Made by a program: the position numbers and the translations under genes. The notes beneath the pieces are model-generated. The model did not search any database and had not been told where the DNA came from. It was given only the letters and a program-made list of their open reading frames with translations. From Micromonospora radicis (GTDB lineage Bacteria; Actinomycetota; Actinomycetes; Mycobacteriales; Micromonosporaceae): 44,340 bases of DNA. The stretch covers positions 1-44,340 of the forward strand of contig NZ_QXEC01000035.1 of the NCBI RefSeq assembly GCF_003583405.1. Reading direction: 5' to 3'. Each line of letters begins with the position of its first letter. The first letter of the stretch is position 1. This document shows, in pieces, positions 1-8,266 of the stretch.

Positions 1-140
1 TTCGGGGGGTCGGCACACACCCACCCACGGGGGTCGGGTCGGGTGCACGCGAGCACCGTCAGGCGCCCAACAAGAACAGGGGGTCCGGCACGCGGGGCAC
101 GGCCTCTCCACGCCGCCGGAACCAGATACAACCACCGACC
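1..140. other. Intergenic sequence, no gene seen
   Basis: This stretch lies 3' of the DUF2550 gene. I see no recognisable protein or RNA gene in it. A frame on the minus strand can be read from an ATG at 150-152 out past the window edge, but its translation resembles no family I know and it has no ribosome-binding site, so I do not call it. Confidence 0.5.
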
Positions 141-161
141 GGGCTGGGTCATTCCCAGCCC
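141..161. terminator. Perfect 8-bp stem-loop 3' of the DUF2550 gene
   Basis: GGGCTGGG (141-148) and CCCAGCCC (154-161) pair perfectly around a 5-nt loop TCATT. It directly adjoins the larger palindrome at 163-231. For transcripts coming from the atp/DUF2550 side it is a plausible terminator, although no U-tract follows, which is usual in very GC-rich actinobacteria. Confidence 0.45.
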
Positions 162-162
162 A

Positions 163-231
163 CCCCGTTGATCATGAAGTTGTTGTCAGCCCGACCGGCG
201 TGGCGTGACAACAACTTCATGATCAACGGGG
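163..231. repeat. Large palindromic element, 26-bp perfect arms
   Basis: Bases 163-188 are exactly the reverse complement of 206-231, leaving a 17-nt spacer at 189-205. The arm contains CGTTGATCATGAAGTTG (166-182), which recurs exactly at 29489-29505 in another palindrome. The element is 40 bp past the stop codon of the DUF2550 gene, so it could end transcription of the atp region. Its perfection and the shared core suggest a dispersed repeat family rather than an ordinary terminator (inference). Confidence 0.8.
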
Positions 232-270
232 CTATGGGGGGCACGCAGCGGCCAGCCGGCGCCGGGGGGG

Positions 271-726
271 TTAGGCGGCGGGCCAGTCTTGGGAGGCCAC
301 ACGCGGCGAGACCGCCCCCGGAGGGGCGGCCTCGAGCCAGGATAGGAATCCGGTGACGGTGGATCGTGCCATGGCGATCTCGACCGGAGCGTGTCGACTG
401 GTACAGCGGAGAATGACCCAGTCTGCCGGCATGGACATTCGTTCCTGTCCTTCCGGCAACCGCCGTCGCTCCACGTTCAGGCCCTCGCGGGAGAGCACCC
501 GCTTGGGACGTACGGCGAAACTGACCATTCGGTACCAGCGCAGTTCGTCACCGACGAACCGACCGAAACCGGGCGACCAGCCACGACCGTCGAGCATGGT
601 GGAGGTCCGGACACTGAGCCGGATGATGCCTCCGCTCCGGGTGACCACGGCCCGCCGGATGAAGAGGAACAGGATCGCGCCGAGAACTACGGCGAAGCCG
701 ATTCCGATCCCTTCCACAATCTCCAT
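271..726 (-). CDS. DUF2550 family membrane-anchored protein
   Basis: This 151-residue protein starts with one hydrophobic segment (about residues 5-25, ending in an RR positive-inside boundary) followed by a soluble basic domain with the conserved pattern of DUF2550: a short 'VRTSTM' strand, a 'GWSPG' turn, 'RWYRM', and 'RRLPEG'. DUF2550 proteins directly follow atpC in mycobacteria (Rv1312), so both sequence and position agree. The function of the family is unknown. The gene begins 12 nt after the atpC stop, so the two are surely cotranscribed. Topology suggests a single-pass protein with its main domain in the cytoplasm. I am confident of the family and cannot name a function. Confidence 0.85.
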   Translation of the reverse strand: MEIVEGIGIGFAVVLGAILFLFIRRAVVTRSGGIIRLSVRTSTMLDGRGWSPGFGRFVGDELRWYRMVSFAVRPKRVLSREGLNVERRRLPEGQERMSMPADWVILRCTSRHAPVEIAMARSTVTGFLSWLEAAPPGAVSPRVASQDWPAA

Positions 727-738
727 CGGCGGGTCGGC

Positions 739-1023
739 TCAGTTGTCCGAGGCGGCGGAGGCCGGAGTGGCGCTCTCGGCCAGTACGGTGACGCCCTGCT
801 CGTTGACGGAGAGGAAGCCACCGGACACCTCGTAGGCGACCTGCTCGCCACCGGGGAGCTTGATCCGTACCCGGCCGGGCTCGGCGAGTTGACCGAGCAA
901 GGGCGCGTGCCCCGGCAGCACACCCAGCTCACCTTCGGTCGTCCGGGCCATGACCATCTCGGCCTTGCCGGACCAGACCTTCTCCTCTACGGCCACGAGC
1001 TGGACGTTGAGCTGCTCTGCCAC
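739..1023 (-). CDS. atpC: ATP synthase F1 subunit epsilon (short form)
   Basis: This is the epsilon subunit of the F1 rotor stalk, which couples the c-ring to gamma and in many bacteria inhibits ATP hydrolysis. The N-terminal beta-sandwich is recognisable, with 'GELGVLPGHAPLL' and 'SGGFLSV' as family signatures. The start is a GTG at 1021-1023 preceded by AAGGAG with 5-nt spacing. At 94 residues the protein is much shorter than the usual 120-140. It stops shortly after the beta-sandwich, so the C-terminal two-helix domain that mediates autoinhibition is missing. There is no room for a frameshifted remainder, because the DUF2550 gene starts 12 nt later. Unusually, atpC is separated from atpD by an LCP gene. 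Confidence 0.93.
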   Translation of the reverse strand: MAEQLNVQLVAVEEKVWSGKAEMVMARTTEGELGVLPGHAPLLGQLAEPGRVRIKLPGGEQVAYEVSGGFLSVNEQGVTVLAESATPASAASDN

Positions 1024-1056
1024 GCTGTCTCCTTGTTGAGGCGGCGGATTGGGGAA

Positions 1057-1062
1057 AGTCTA
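1057..1062 (-). promoter_or_regulatory. Candidate -10 element (TAGACT) for atpC
   Basis: The minus strand reads TAGACT about 33 nt upstream of the atpC GTG and inside the 89-nt gap after the LCP gene. It fits the actinobacterial TANNNT -10 pattern. I see no good -35 hexamer. The same hexamer recurs before glyA, rho and the DUF3105 gene. Confidence 0.3.
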
Positions 1063-1112
1063 GTCGCGTCCCGGGCGGGTTCTTCATGCGGGTGGCGAGA
1101 CGCGCACCACGG

Positions 1113-2261
1113 TCAACCCTTGTTCACCAGCTTGGGGTGTTCGAGGAGGAACGGATCGAGCAGTTCGCGTTCCAGTGCGACGAAGAAGTCGTCGACCTCG
1201 GGTTCGAACCGCTCGCCGAGATAGTTGCCGTTGTCGAAGACGCCACCACCCGGCAGCTTGATCATCTGGATGTTGCCGGGACGGATGTCCTTGAGCGCCA
1301 GACCGAAGTCGACCACACTGTGCCCCCGGCCGCTGAAGATCAGCGACTCGCCGGCGGCCCGGAGCACGCGGTCCAGCTTGACCGGGTTGGTCACCACGTC
1401 GGCACTGAGCGCCTGACCGGCCATCGCCTTGACGAACTGCTGCTGGTGCCGCTGCCGGCCGTAGTCACCGTCCGGTACGCCGTTCTTCGGGTACCGCTGG
1501 CGGACGTAGTCCAACGCCTGCCAGCCCTCCAGGTGCTGCTTGCCCTTCGGGTAGACCGCCTGCGGCCCGATGTAGCCACTGCCGTTCGGGTTGCCCTTGC
1601 GGTGCTTGCCGTCCGGCTCGCGGTGCTCGGAGCGGACCTCCCGCTCGATGTTCATGGTGACGCCGCCCATGGCGTCGACGATCTTCTGGAAGCCGGAGAA
1701 GTTGATGATCGCACCGGCGTCGAAGCGCTCGATCCCGGTGACCCGCTGCACGGTGAGGGCGAGCAGTTCGAAGCCGCGCGCCGGGTCCGGCTTCCCGTTG
1801 GGCACCCGGCTGCCGAAGGACATGGCGGCGTTCAGCTTGGTGGTGGAGCCGTTGAAGTTGGCCTTGGGGAAGGCCGGGATCTCGACGTAGAGGTCGCGGG
1901 GCAGGGAGAAGAGGTACGCCCGGTCCATCTCCTTCGGCACGTGCAGGACCATGATGGCGTCGCTCAGCGGCGGGCGGTCGTCCCGGACCGGGTCGATGCC
2001 GACCAGCAGGATGTTGAGCGGGCCCTTGATGTCGCTCCTGGGCTCGCTGGCACCGGCGGCCTGGTCGCCGAAGAGATCCGCCTTGCCGACCGCGCCCTCG
2101 TAGCGGGCCATCAGCGCCTCGGCACCGACCAGCGACGTCCCGCTGAGCATCATCAGCACCACGCCGAAGATGGTGCAGAACTTCGCCCAGCCTGGCACGC
2201 CACGCCAGACGGACGGTCGTCCACCACGCTTGCCGCGTCTGCCGGCCTTACCCACGGGCAT
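1113..2261 (-). CDS. LytR-CpsA-Psr (LCP) family cell-wall polymer ligase
   Basis: LCP enzymes transfer lipid-linked glycopolymers onto peptidoglycan on the outer face of the membrane. The protein has a basic cytoplasmic N-terminus, one transmembrane segment (about residues 27-50) and the LCP domain with its usual sequence: 'NILLVGIDP', 'SDAIMVLHV', 'FSLPRDLYVEIP', 'MGGVTMNI', 'ALDYVRQR' and a late 'GNYLGERFEP' region. I chose the ATG at 2259-2261 (382 residues). A longer frame to a GTG at 2384 exists, but its extra 41 codons have many A/T third positions and do not look coding. The gene sits between atpD and atpC, whereas LCP genes are normally unlinked to ATP synthase. A terminator separates it from atpD. 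Confidence 0.88.
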   Translation of the reverse strand: MPVGKAGRRGKRGGRPSVWRGVPGWAKFCTIFGVVLMMLSGTSLVGAEALMARYEGAVGKADLFGDQAAGASEPRSDIKGPLNILLVGIDPVRDDRPPLSDAIMVLHVPKEMDRAYLFSLPRDLYVEIPAFPKANFNGSTTKLNAAMSFGSRVPNGKPDPARGFELLALTVQRVTGIERFDAGAIINFSGFQKIVDAMGGVTMNIEREVRSEHREPDGKHRKGNPNGSGYIGPQAVYPKGKQHLEGWQALDYVRQRYPKNGVPDGDYGRQRHQQQFVKAMAGQALSADVVTNPVKLDRVLRAAGESLIFSGRGHSVVDFGLALKDIRPGNIQMIKLPGGGVFDNGNYLGERFEPEVDDFFVALERELLDPFLLEHPKLVNKG

Positions 2262-2427
2262 CTCCGTTCGTCGCGTCCCCAGGGGATACGGGTACGCGCA
2301 TCCAGAAGGTTGAACAGGATCATCGCTCGTCGGCGCATGAGCGTGGCTAGACGGTATCTCGTGCTCGACCCGATCGCCGACCACGCAGAACCGGGCAGCG
2401 GCGACCTTACGTCCCGAAGATGAACGG

Positions 2428-2459
2428 AAGGCCGCCCCGGCGTGAACCGGGACGGCCTT
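2428..2459. terminator. Terminator downstream of atpD
   Basis: AAGGCCG (2428-2434) pairs with CGGCCTT (2453-2459) and CCCGG (2436-2440) with CCGGG (2447-2451), with one mismatch between them and a 6-nt loop. It begins about 29 nt past the atpD stop on the minus strand. This would end most transcription coming from the atp operon before the LCP gene and atpC. Confidence 0.65.
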
Positions 2460-2487
2460 TCTCCGTTCGGAGCGACGGACCGAAGGG

Positions 2488-3942
2488 TCAGCCCTTCATC
2501 AGCTCGGCGGCCTTCTTCTCCAGGTCGTCGAGCCCACCGCACATGAAGAACGCCTGCTCGGGGAAGTGGTCGTACTCGCCCTCGCTGATCTTCCGGAACG
2601 CCTCGATGGTCTCCTTGATCGGGACCGTCGAGCCCGGCACGCCGGTGAACTGCTCCGCCGCGTAGGTGTTCTGCGACAGGAAGCGCTCGATCCGGCGGGC
2701 CCGCTGGACCGTGATCTTGTCTTCCTCGGAGAGCTCCTCGATACCGAGGATGGCGATGATGTCCTGCAGGTCCTTGTAGCGCTGGAGGATCCGCTTGACC
2801 TCGCTGGCCACCTGGAAGTGCTCCTGGCCGACGAACTCCGGGGCGAGGATCCGCGACGAGGACGCCAGCGGGTCCACCGCCGGGTAGATGCCCTTGTCGG
2901 AGATGGACCGCTCCAGGTTGGTGGTGGCGTCCAGGTGGGCGAAGGTGGTGGCCGGAGCGGGGTCGGTGTAGTCGTCCGCCGGCACGTAGATCGCCTGCAT
3001 CGACGTGATGGCCTGGCCCTTGACGGACGTGATCCGCTCCTGGAGCTCGCCCATCTCGTCGGCCAGCGTCGGCTGGTAACCCACCGCGCTGGGCATCCGG
3101 CCCAGCAGGGTGGAGACCTCGGAACCGGCCTGGGTGAAGCGGAAGATGTTGTCGATGAAGAGCAGCACCTCCTGCTTCTGCACGTCACGGAAGTACTCCG
3201 CCATGGTCAGCGCGGAGAGCGCGACGCGCAGCCGGGTGCCCGGCGGCTCGTCCATCTGACCGAAGACCAGCGCGGTCTTGTCGATGACCCCGGACTCGGT
3301 CATCTCGTGGATGAGGTCGTTGCCCTCACGGGTCCGCTCACCCACACCGGCGAAGACGGAGGTACCACCGAAGTTGCGCGCGACGCGGGTGATCATCTCC
3401 TGGATGAGCACCGTCTTGCCCACGCCGGCACCGCCGAACAGGCCGATCTTGCCGCCCTTGACGTACGGGGCGAGCAGGTCGATGACCTTGATGCCGGTCT
3501 CCAGCATCTCGGTCTTCGGCTCCAGGTCCGCGAAGGCCGGGGCCTTGCGGTGGATGCCCCAGTGGTCGTCGGCGGAGATGGTCTCACCCTCGGTGAGGTT
3601 GAGGCACTCGCCGATCGCGTTGAACACGTGACCCTTGACCGCGTCGCCGACCGGCACCCGGATCGGGAAGGCGGTGTCACGCACCTCGGCACCGCGCACC
3701 AGACCGTCGGTGGGCTGCATCGAGATCGCGCGGACCAGGTTGTCACCCAGGTGCTGGGCGACCTCCAGGGTCAGCGTCCGCTCGCCGCCGGAGAGGGACA
3801 CGTTCACGTGCAGGGCGTTGAACAGGTCCGGCATGGCGTCGCGCGGGAACTCGGCGTCGACGACCGGGCCGATGACCCGAACCACGCGACCCGTGGCCGT
3901 CGTGGTCTCGGCTGGTCCTCCAGCAGCAGTGGAAACAGTCAT
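2488..3942 (-). CDS. atpD: ATP synthase F1 subunit beta
   Basis: Beta is the catalytic subunit of F1, hydrolysing or making ATP at three sites per hexamer. The P-loop GGAGVGKT lies at about residues 170-177, followed by 'GERTREGND' (catalytic Glu region), the Walker B segment 'VLLFIDNIFRF', and the DELSEED-type element, here 'EELSEED' near residue 400, which contacts gamma. The length of 484 residues is standard. The ATG at 3942 overlaps the atpG stop codon by one base (TGATG), which suggests coupled translation. A GTG one codon earlier is possible. It is followed by a hairpin terminator instead of atpC, which is unusual for this operon. Confidence 0.98.
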   Translation of the reverse strand: MTVSTAAGGPAETTTATGRVVRVIGPVVDAEFPRDAMPDLFNALHVNVSLSGGERTLTLEVAQHLGDNLVRAISMQPTDGLVRGAEVRDTAFPIRVPVGDAVKGHVFNAIGECLNLTEGETISADDHWGIHRKAPAFADLEPKTEMLETGIKVIDLLAPYVKGGKIGLFGGAGVGKTVLIQEMITRVARNFGGTSVFAGVGERTREGNDLIHEMTESGVIDKTALVFGQMDEPPGTRLRVALSALTMAEYFRDVQKQEVLLFIDNIFRFTQAGSEVSTLLGRMPSAVGYQPTLADEMGELQERITSVKGQAITSMQAIYVPADDYTDPAPATTFAHLDATTNLERSISDKGIYPAVDPLASSSRILAPEFVGQEHFQVASEVKRILQRYKDLQDIIAILGIEELSEEDKITVQRARRIERFLSQNTYAAEQFTGVPGSTVPIKETIEAFRKISEGEYDHFPEQAFFMCGGLDDLEKKAAELMKG

Positions 3943-4880
3943 CACACTTCACTTCCCGACGCGGCCAGCGCGTTGGCGCCGCCGACGATCTCACTGATCT
4001 CCTGGGTGATCCCGGCCTGGCGGGCCGAGTTCATCTCACGCGTGTACTTGTCGATCATCTCTTCGGCGTTGTCGGTGGCGCTCTTCATCGCCCGCCGCCG
4101 GGCCGCCGACTCGCTCGCCGCCGACTCCAGCAACGCCGCGTAGATCCGCGTGTTGATGTACTTCGGCAGCAACGCGTCGAGCAGTTCCTCCGGGTTCGGC
4201 TCGAACTCGTAGTCGGGCAGCAGCCCGGGGGCCGCCTCCGACCGAGGCCGCTCCTCCACCTGCAACGGACCGATGATCCGGGTGACCGGCGTCTGGGTCA
4301 TCAGGGACTTGAACTCGGTGAAGACGATGTGCAACTCGTCCACCCCGAGCACCCCGTCCGCACCCGGACCGCCGTCGAGGTCGTCCGCGCCGGCCGAGAA
4401 CGCCTTGACCAGCGTCTCGCCCACCTCGCGGGCGTCGGCGAACGACGGCTGCTCGGAGAAGCCCGTCCAGCTGGCCTCGATCGGCCGGTTACGGAACCGG
4501 TAGAACGACACGCCCTTACGCCCGACGACGTAGAGCACCGGCTCCTTGCCGTCCTCCCGCAGCCGCGCGACCAGCGACTCCGCCGTCTTGATGGCGTTGG
4601 AGCTGTAACCGCCGGCCAGACCCCGGTCGGCGGTCACCAGCAGCACGCCCGCCCGCCGCACCCGCTCGCGCGGGGTCAGCAGCGGGTGGTCGACCGACGC
4701 GTTGGACGCCAGCGCCGTGAGGACGCCGGTGATGGCCCGGGCGTACGGCAGGGACGCCTCCACCCGGGCCTGGGCCTTGGCGATCCGGCTCGTCGCCACG
4801 AGCTCCATCGCCTTGGTGATCTTCTTCATCCCCTTCGCCGAGCGAATGCGTTGACGAAGAACACGTACCTGCGCCGCCAT
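3942..4880 (-). CDS. atpG: ATP synthase F1 subunit gamma
   Basis: Gamma is the central rotor shaft that turns inside the alpha3beta3 head. The typical N-terminal helix 'RIRSAKGMKKITKAMELVA' and the matching C-terminal helix with 'ATDNAEEMIDKY' and 'RQAGITQEISEIVGGANA' are present. These form the coiled coil of the shaft. The length of 312 residues is slightly longer than in E. coli and usual for actinobacteria. The gene begins 9 nt after the atpA stop and ends overlapping atpD by one base, so it is an internal cistron of the operon. Confidence 0.97.
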   Translation of the reverse strand: MAAQVRVLRQRIRSAKGMKKITKAMELVATSRIAKAQARVEASLPYARAITGVLTALASNASVDHPLLTPRERVRRAGVLLVTADRGLAGGYSSNAIKTAESLVARLREDGKEPVLYVVGRKGVSFYRFRNRPIEASWTGFSEQPSFADAREVGETLVKAFSAGADDLDGGPGADGVLGVDELHIVFTEFKSLMTQTPVTRIIGPLQVEERPRSEAAPGLLPDYEFEPNPEELLDALLPKYINTRIYAALLESAASESAARRRAMKSATDNAEEMIDKYTREMNSARQAGITQEISEIVGGANALAASGSEV

Positions 4881-4889
4881 GGCCCGGCC

Positions 4890-6533
4890 CTAACGCTTCT
4901 GGGCCGGCGCTGCGCTGTAACGGGTGACCGTCTCCTGCTCGGCCTCGCCCTCCAGCGGCGCCGCCGGCGCCTCGTTGATCGTGCGCTCGTCCTCCCGGCC
5001 GAGGAAGCCCTGCTTGAACTCCGTGACGGCCGCGTCGAGGGTGGCGATGATCTCGTCGTCCCACTTGTTGTCCGCGATCGCCAGCAGGGTGGCGTTGTGC
5101 TTGCGCCGCAGGTGCTCCAGGAACTGGGTCTCGAAGCGCCGCACGTCACCGACCGGGATGTCGTCCAGCTTGCCCTCGGTGCCGGACCAGACCGCGATGA
5201 CCTGCTCCTGCACCGAGTACGGCGAGTAGTTCGGCTGCTTGAGCAGCTCCACCAGGCGGGCACCGCGGTCGAGCTGGGCGCGGGAGGCCTTGTCCAGGTC
5301 GGAGGCGAAGGCGGCGAACGCCTCCAGCTCGCGGTACTGCGCCAGGTTCAGCCGCAGCGAACCGGAGACCTTCTTCATCGGCTTCACCTGCGCGGCGCCA
5401 CCGACCCGGGAGACCGAGGTACCGACGTTGATGGCCGGCCGGACGCCCTGGTTGAACAGGTCCGTCTCCAGGAAGATCTGGCCGTCGGTGATCGAGATGA
5501 CGTTGGTCGGGATGAAGGCCGAGATGTCGTTGGCCTTCGTCTCGATGATCGGCAGACCGGTCATCGACCCGCCGCCCATCTCGTCGGAGAGCTTCGCGCA
5601 CCGCTCCAGCAGCCGCGAGTGCAGGTAGAAGACGTCACCCGGGTACGCCTCACGGCCCGGCGGGCGACGCAGCAGCAGCGACACGGCCCGGTACGCCTCG
5701 GCCTGCTTGCTCAGGTCGTCGAAGACGATCAGGACGTGCTTGCCGCCGTACATCCAGTGCTGGCCGATCGCCGAACCGGTGTAGGGGGCGAGGTACTTGA
5801 AGCCGGCCGGGTCGGAGGCCGGGGAGGCGACGATGGTGGTGTACTCCATCGCGCCCGCCTCCTCCAACTGCCCCTTGATGGAGGCGATGGTGGAGGCCTT
5901 CTGGCCGATGGCGACGTAGATGCAGCGGACCTGCTTCTTCGGGTCGCCGGAGGCCCAGTTCTCGCGCTGGTTGAGGATGGCGTCCAGGGCGACCGTGGTC
6001 TTGCCGGTCTTCCGGTCACCGATGATGAGCTGCCGCTGACCACGCCCGATCGGGGTCATCGCGTCGATGGCCTTGATGCCGGTCTGCATCGGCTCGGAGA
6101 CGGACTGCCGGGCCATCACGTTCGGGGCCTGCAGCTCCAGCTCGCGGTAGCCCTCGTCGGTGATCTCGCCGAGGCCGTCGATCGGGGCGCCGAGCGCGTT
6201 GACCACGCGGCCCAGGAAGGCGTCACCGACCGGTACCGAGAGCACCCGGCCGGTGCGCTTGACCCGCTGGCCCTCCTCAAGGCCGGCGTAGTCGCCCAGG
6301 ACGACGACACCGATCTCCCGGACGTCGAGGTTCAGCGCCACGCCGAGCGTGCCGTCCTCGAACTCGAGCAGCTCGTTGGTCATGGTCGAGGGCAGGCCCT
6401 CGACGTGGGCGATACCGTCGCCGGTGTCGGCGACGGTGCCGACCTCCTCACGGGAGACGTCGGGCGAATAGGAGGAGACGTAGCGCTCCAGGGCGCCGCG
6501 GATCTCCTCCGTCGAGATGGTCAGCTCGGCCAT
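4890..6533 (-). CDS. atpA: ATP synthase F1 subunit alpha
   Basis: Alpha is the non-catalytic nucleotide-binding subunit of F1. The N-terminal beta-barrel is followed by the P-loop GDRKTGKT (Lys at about residue 178) and the alpha signature near 'PAINVGTSVSRVGG'. The start ATG at 6531-6533 lies 8 nt after AAGGA. The length of 547 residues includes an acidic C-terminal tail, typical of actinobacterial alpha subunits. A 92-nt gap separates it from atpH, the largest gap in this part of the operon, and contains a weak GC-rich stem. Confidence 0.98.
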   Translation of the reverse strand: MAELTISTEEIRGALERYVSSYSPDVSREEVGTVADTGDGIAHVEGLPSTMTNELLEFEDGTLGVALNLDVREIGVVVLGDYAGLEEGQRVKRTGRVLSVPVGDAFLGRVVNALGAPIDGLGEITDEGYRELELQAPNVMARQSVSEPMQTGIKAIDAMTPIGRGQRQLIIGDRKTGKTTVALDAILNQRENWASGDPKKQVRCIYVAIGQKASTIASIKGQLEEAGAMEYTTIVASPASDPAGFKYLAPYTGSAIGQHWMYGGKHVLIVFDDLSKQAEAYRAVSLLLRRPPGREAYPGDVFYLHSRLLERCAKLSDEMGGGSMTGLPIIETKANDISAFIPTNVISITDGQIFLETDLFNQGVRPAINVGTSVSRVGGAAQVKPMKKVSGSLRLNLAQYRELEAFAAFASDLDKASRAQLDRGARLVELLKQPNYSPYSVQEQVIAVWSGTEGKLDDIPVGDVRRFETQFLEHLRRKHNATLLAIADNKWDDEIIATLDAAVTEFKQGFLGREDERTINEAPAAPLEGEAEQETVTRYSAAPAQKR

Positions 6534-6625
6534 CCTCTGCTTCCTTAAGTATCAGGGGCCCGGGATACCTAGTACCGACCGGTCCTCGGGTCGACTGTTA
6601 TTCCGGGCGCTTCGCGGGGTGCTGG

Positions 6626-7447
6626 TCAGCGCTTCGCGAGCGCGTTACGGGTCTCGTTGAGGCGGCGCAGGATCGTCCCGTCGTACAGGTCCGAACCCAC
6701 CCGGACGCTCGCTCCGCCGAGGATCGTCGGGTCAACCGTAAGCTTCACGGCGACCGCCCGGCCGTAGATGGCCGAGAGCTGGTTGGTGAGCCGGCTCTCC
6801 TCGTCCGCGGACAGCGGTGCTGCGACCGTCACGTACGCGACCTGCCGGTCACGCCGCTCGGCCGCCAACTCCACCAGCCGGGACAGCGCGGCGGAGAACG
6901 ACCGACCGCCGAAGCCGGCCAGGGCCGCCTCCACCAGTCGCACCGTCACCGGCCGGGCCTTGCCCGTCAGGAGCATCCCGATCAGCTCGGCCCGTTGGGC
7001 CACCGGGGCCCCCGGGTCGGACAGGGCGTTGGAGAGCTGCGGGTCCGCCGCGACCACCTGGCCGAAGCGGAACAGCTCGTCCTCGACCTCACCGAGCTCG
7101 TCGGCGCGGGCCGCGCTGGCGAGCAGCGCCTGCACGCCGAGACGCTCGGCACCTTCGAGCAACTCCGACGGGGCCGACCACCGGCCGGCGACCAGCACCC
7201 CGAGCAGGTCGAGCGCGTCCGCGCCGACCTTGCCGGAGAGCACCGAGTCGAGCAGGCCGCTGCGGTCCGCACCGGCACGGGCCGGGTCGGAGAGCGCCCG
7301 GCGCAGCCGGACCTCCCGCCGCAGCAGGTCCGCCACGGCGAGCAGCTCGGCACCGGTGGTGGCGAGAGCCGTCGAATCGGCGCCCCGGACGTACTCCTCC
7401 AGCCGCTGACTCGCGGCGGTGTAGGACTCCCGGCTGGCGGCCTGCAT
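6626..7447 (-). CDS. atpH: ATP synthase F1 subunit delta
   Basis: Delta joins the top of F1 to the b-subunit stator. At 273 residues it has the long N-terminal extension found in actinobacteria compared with about 180 residues in E. coli. The conserved C-terminal OSCP/delta region is seen as 'TVAAPLSADEESRLTNQLS' and, near the end, 'GGASVRVGSDLYDGTI'. The gene is separate from atpF (no b-delta fusion as in mycobacteria). Its ATG overlaps the atpF stop by one base (TGATG), which implies translational coupling. Confidence 0.96.
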   Translation of the reverse strand: MQAASRESYTAASQRLEEYVRGADSTALATTGAELLAVADLLRREVRLRRALSDPARAGADRSGLLDSVLSGKVGADALDLLGVLVAGRWSAPSELLEGAERLGVQALLASAARADELGEVEDELFRFGQVVAADPQLSNALSDPGAPVAQRAELIGMLLTGKARPVTVRLVEAALAGFGGRSFSAALSRLVELAAERRDRQVAYVTVAAPLSADEESRLTNQLSAIYGRAVAVKLTVDPTILGGASVRVGSDLYDGTILRRLNETRNALAKR

Positions 7448-7977
7448 CAGCGGGCCCCCGCGCTCTCGAGGTCGGTGAGGAAGCGCTCGACGGTGCCCTT
7501 ACGACGGGCCTCGTCGGCGAGCGACTCGCCCACGATCCGCCCGGCCAGCTCGACCGCGAGACCGCCGACCTCCGCGCGCAGCTCGCGCACGATGGTCTGA
7601 CGCTCGACGGCCAGCGACTCCCGGCCGGCGGCGATGACCCGGTCGGACTCCTCCCGGGCCTTGGCGAGGATGTCGGTGCGGATCGACTCGGCGTCGGCCC
7701 GGGCGTCGTCCCGGATTCGCGCCGCCTCGGTACGCACCTCGGCGAGCTGGGCCCGGTACTGCTCGAGCAGCTGGTTGGCCTCGGCCTGCGCCGCCTCGGC
7801 GCGCTTGAGGCCACCCTCGATCGCGTCGACCCGCGCCTGGTACATCGCCTCCATGCGCGGCATGACGAACTTCAGCAGCACGAAGCAGAGCAGGGCGAAG
7901 GCGATCGTCCCGATGACCAGCTCCTGCCACAGCGGCACGAGCGGGTGGTGCTCCACACCTTCGGCGGCGAGAATCAT
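7447..7977 (-). CDS. atpF: ATP synthase Fo subunit b
   Basis: Subunit b is the peripheral stator stalk. One transmembrane helix ('LVIGTIAFALLCFVLLKFV', about residues 19-37) is followed by a long charged amphipathic helix typical of the b dimer. The length of 176 residues is normal. A GGAGG lies a few bases before the ATG at 7975-7977. The gene starts 28 nt after the atpE stop and overlaps atpH by one base. Confidence 0.96.
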   Translation of the reverse strand: MILAAEGVEHHPLVPLWQELVIGTIAFALLCFVLLKFVMPRMEAMYQARVDAIEGGLKRAEAAQAEANQLLEQYRAQLAEVRTEAARIRDDARADAESIRTDILAKAREESDRVIAAGRESLAVERQTIVRELRAEVGGLAVELAGRIVGESLADEARRKGTVERFLTDLESAGAR

Positions 7978-8005
7978 TTAGACCTCCGGGTCGGGAAGCG
8001 GACGG

Positions 8006-8245
8006 TCAGACAACGGCGAAGGCGAGCACCAGGCCGAAGAGGGCGAGCGCCTCGACCAGGGCGAAGCCCAGGACCAGCCAGGTGCGGTTGTAACCGGCCG
8101 ACTCCGGCTGGCGGGCGCTGGAGTTGATGTACGCAACGAAGATCAACGCCACACCGATCGCGGGGCCGACGGCGGCGAGGCCGTAGCCGATCGTGTTGAC
8201 GTTACCGCTGATCTCAGCCAGAACAGTGGTTGCGGGAACAGTCAT
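8006..8245 (-). CDS. atpE: ATP synthase Fo subunit c
   Basis: Subunit c forms the proton-driven ring. The 79-residue hairpin shows two transmembrane helices, the glycine-rich first helix 'GYGLAAVGPAIGVALIF', the polar loop 'ARQPE' (about residues 44-48), and the proton-carrying carboxylate Glu65 in 'GFALVEALALF'. GGAGGA precedes the ATG by about 9 nt, a strong ribosome-binding site that fits the high copy number needed. A perfect 8-bp hairpin lies just upstream of that site in the atpB-atpE gap. Confidence 0.98.
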   Translation of the reverse strand: MTVPATTVLAEISGNVNTIGYGLAAVGPAIGVALIFVAYINSSARQPESAGYNRTWLVLGFALVEALALFGLVLAFAVV

Positions 8246-8266
8246 TGCGGGTATTCCTCCTGTTTG

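Noticed and set aside
2262..2384. Longer N-terminus for the LCP protein from a GTG at 2384
   Set aside because: The 41 codons have many A/T third positions and no ribosome site, unlike the rest of the gene.
2566..4143. Plus-strand frame of 525 codons opposite atpD
   Set aside because: Shadow of atpD and atpG without recognisable features.
4329..6548. Long plus-strand open frame opposite atpA and atpG
   Set aside because: Opposite-strand shadow of two certain genes, with no family resemblance, start signal or plausible protein composition.
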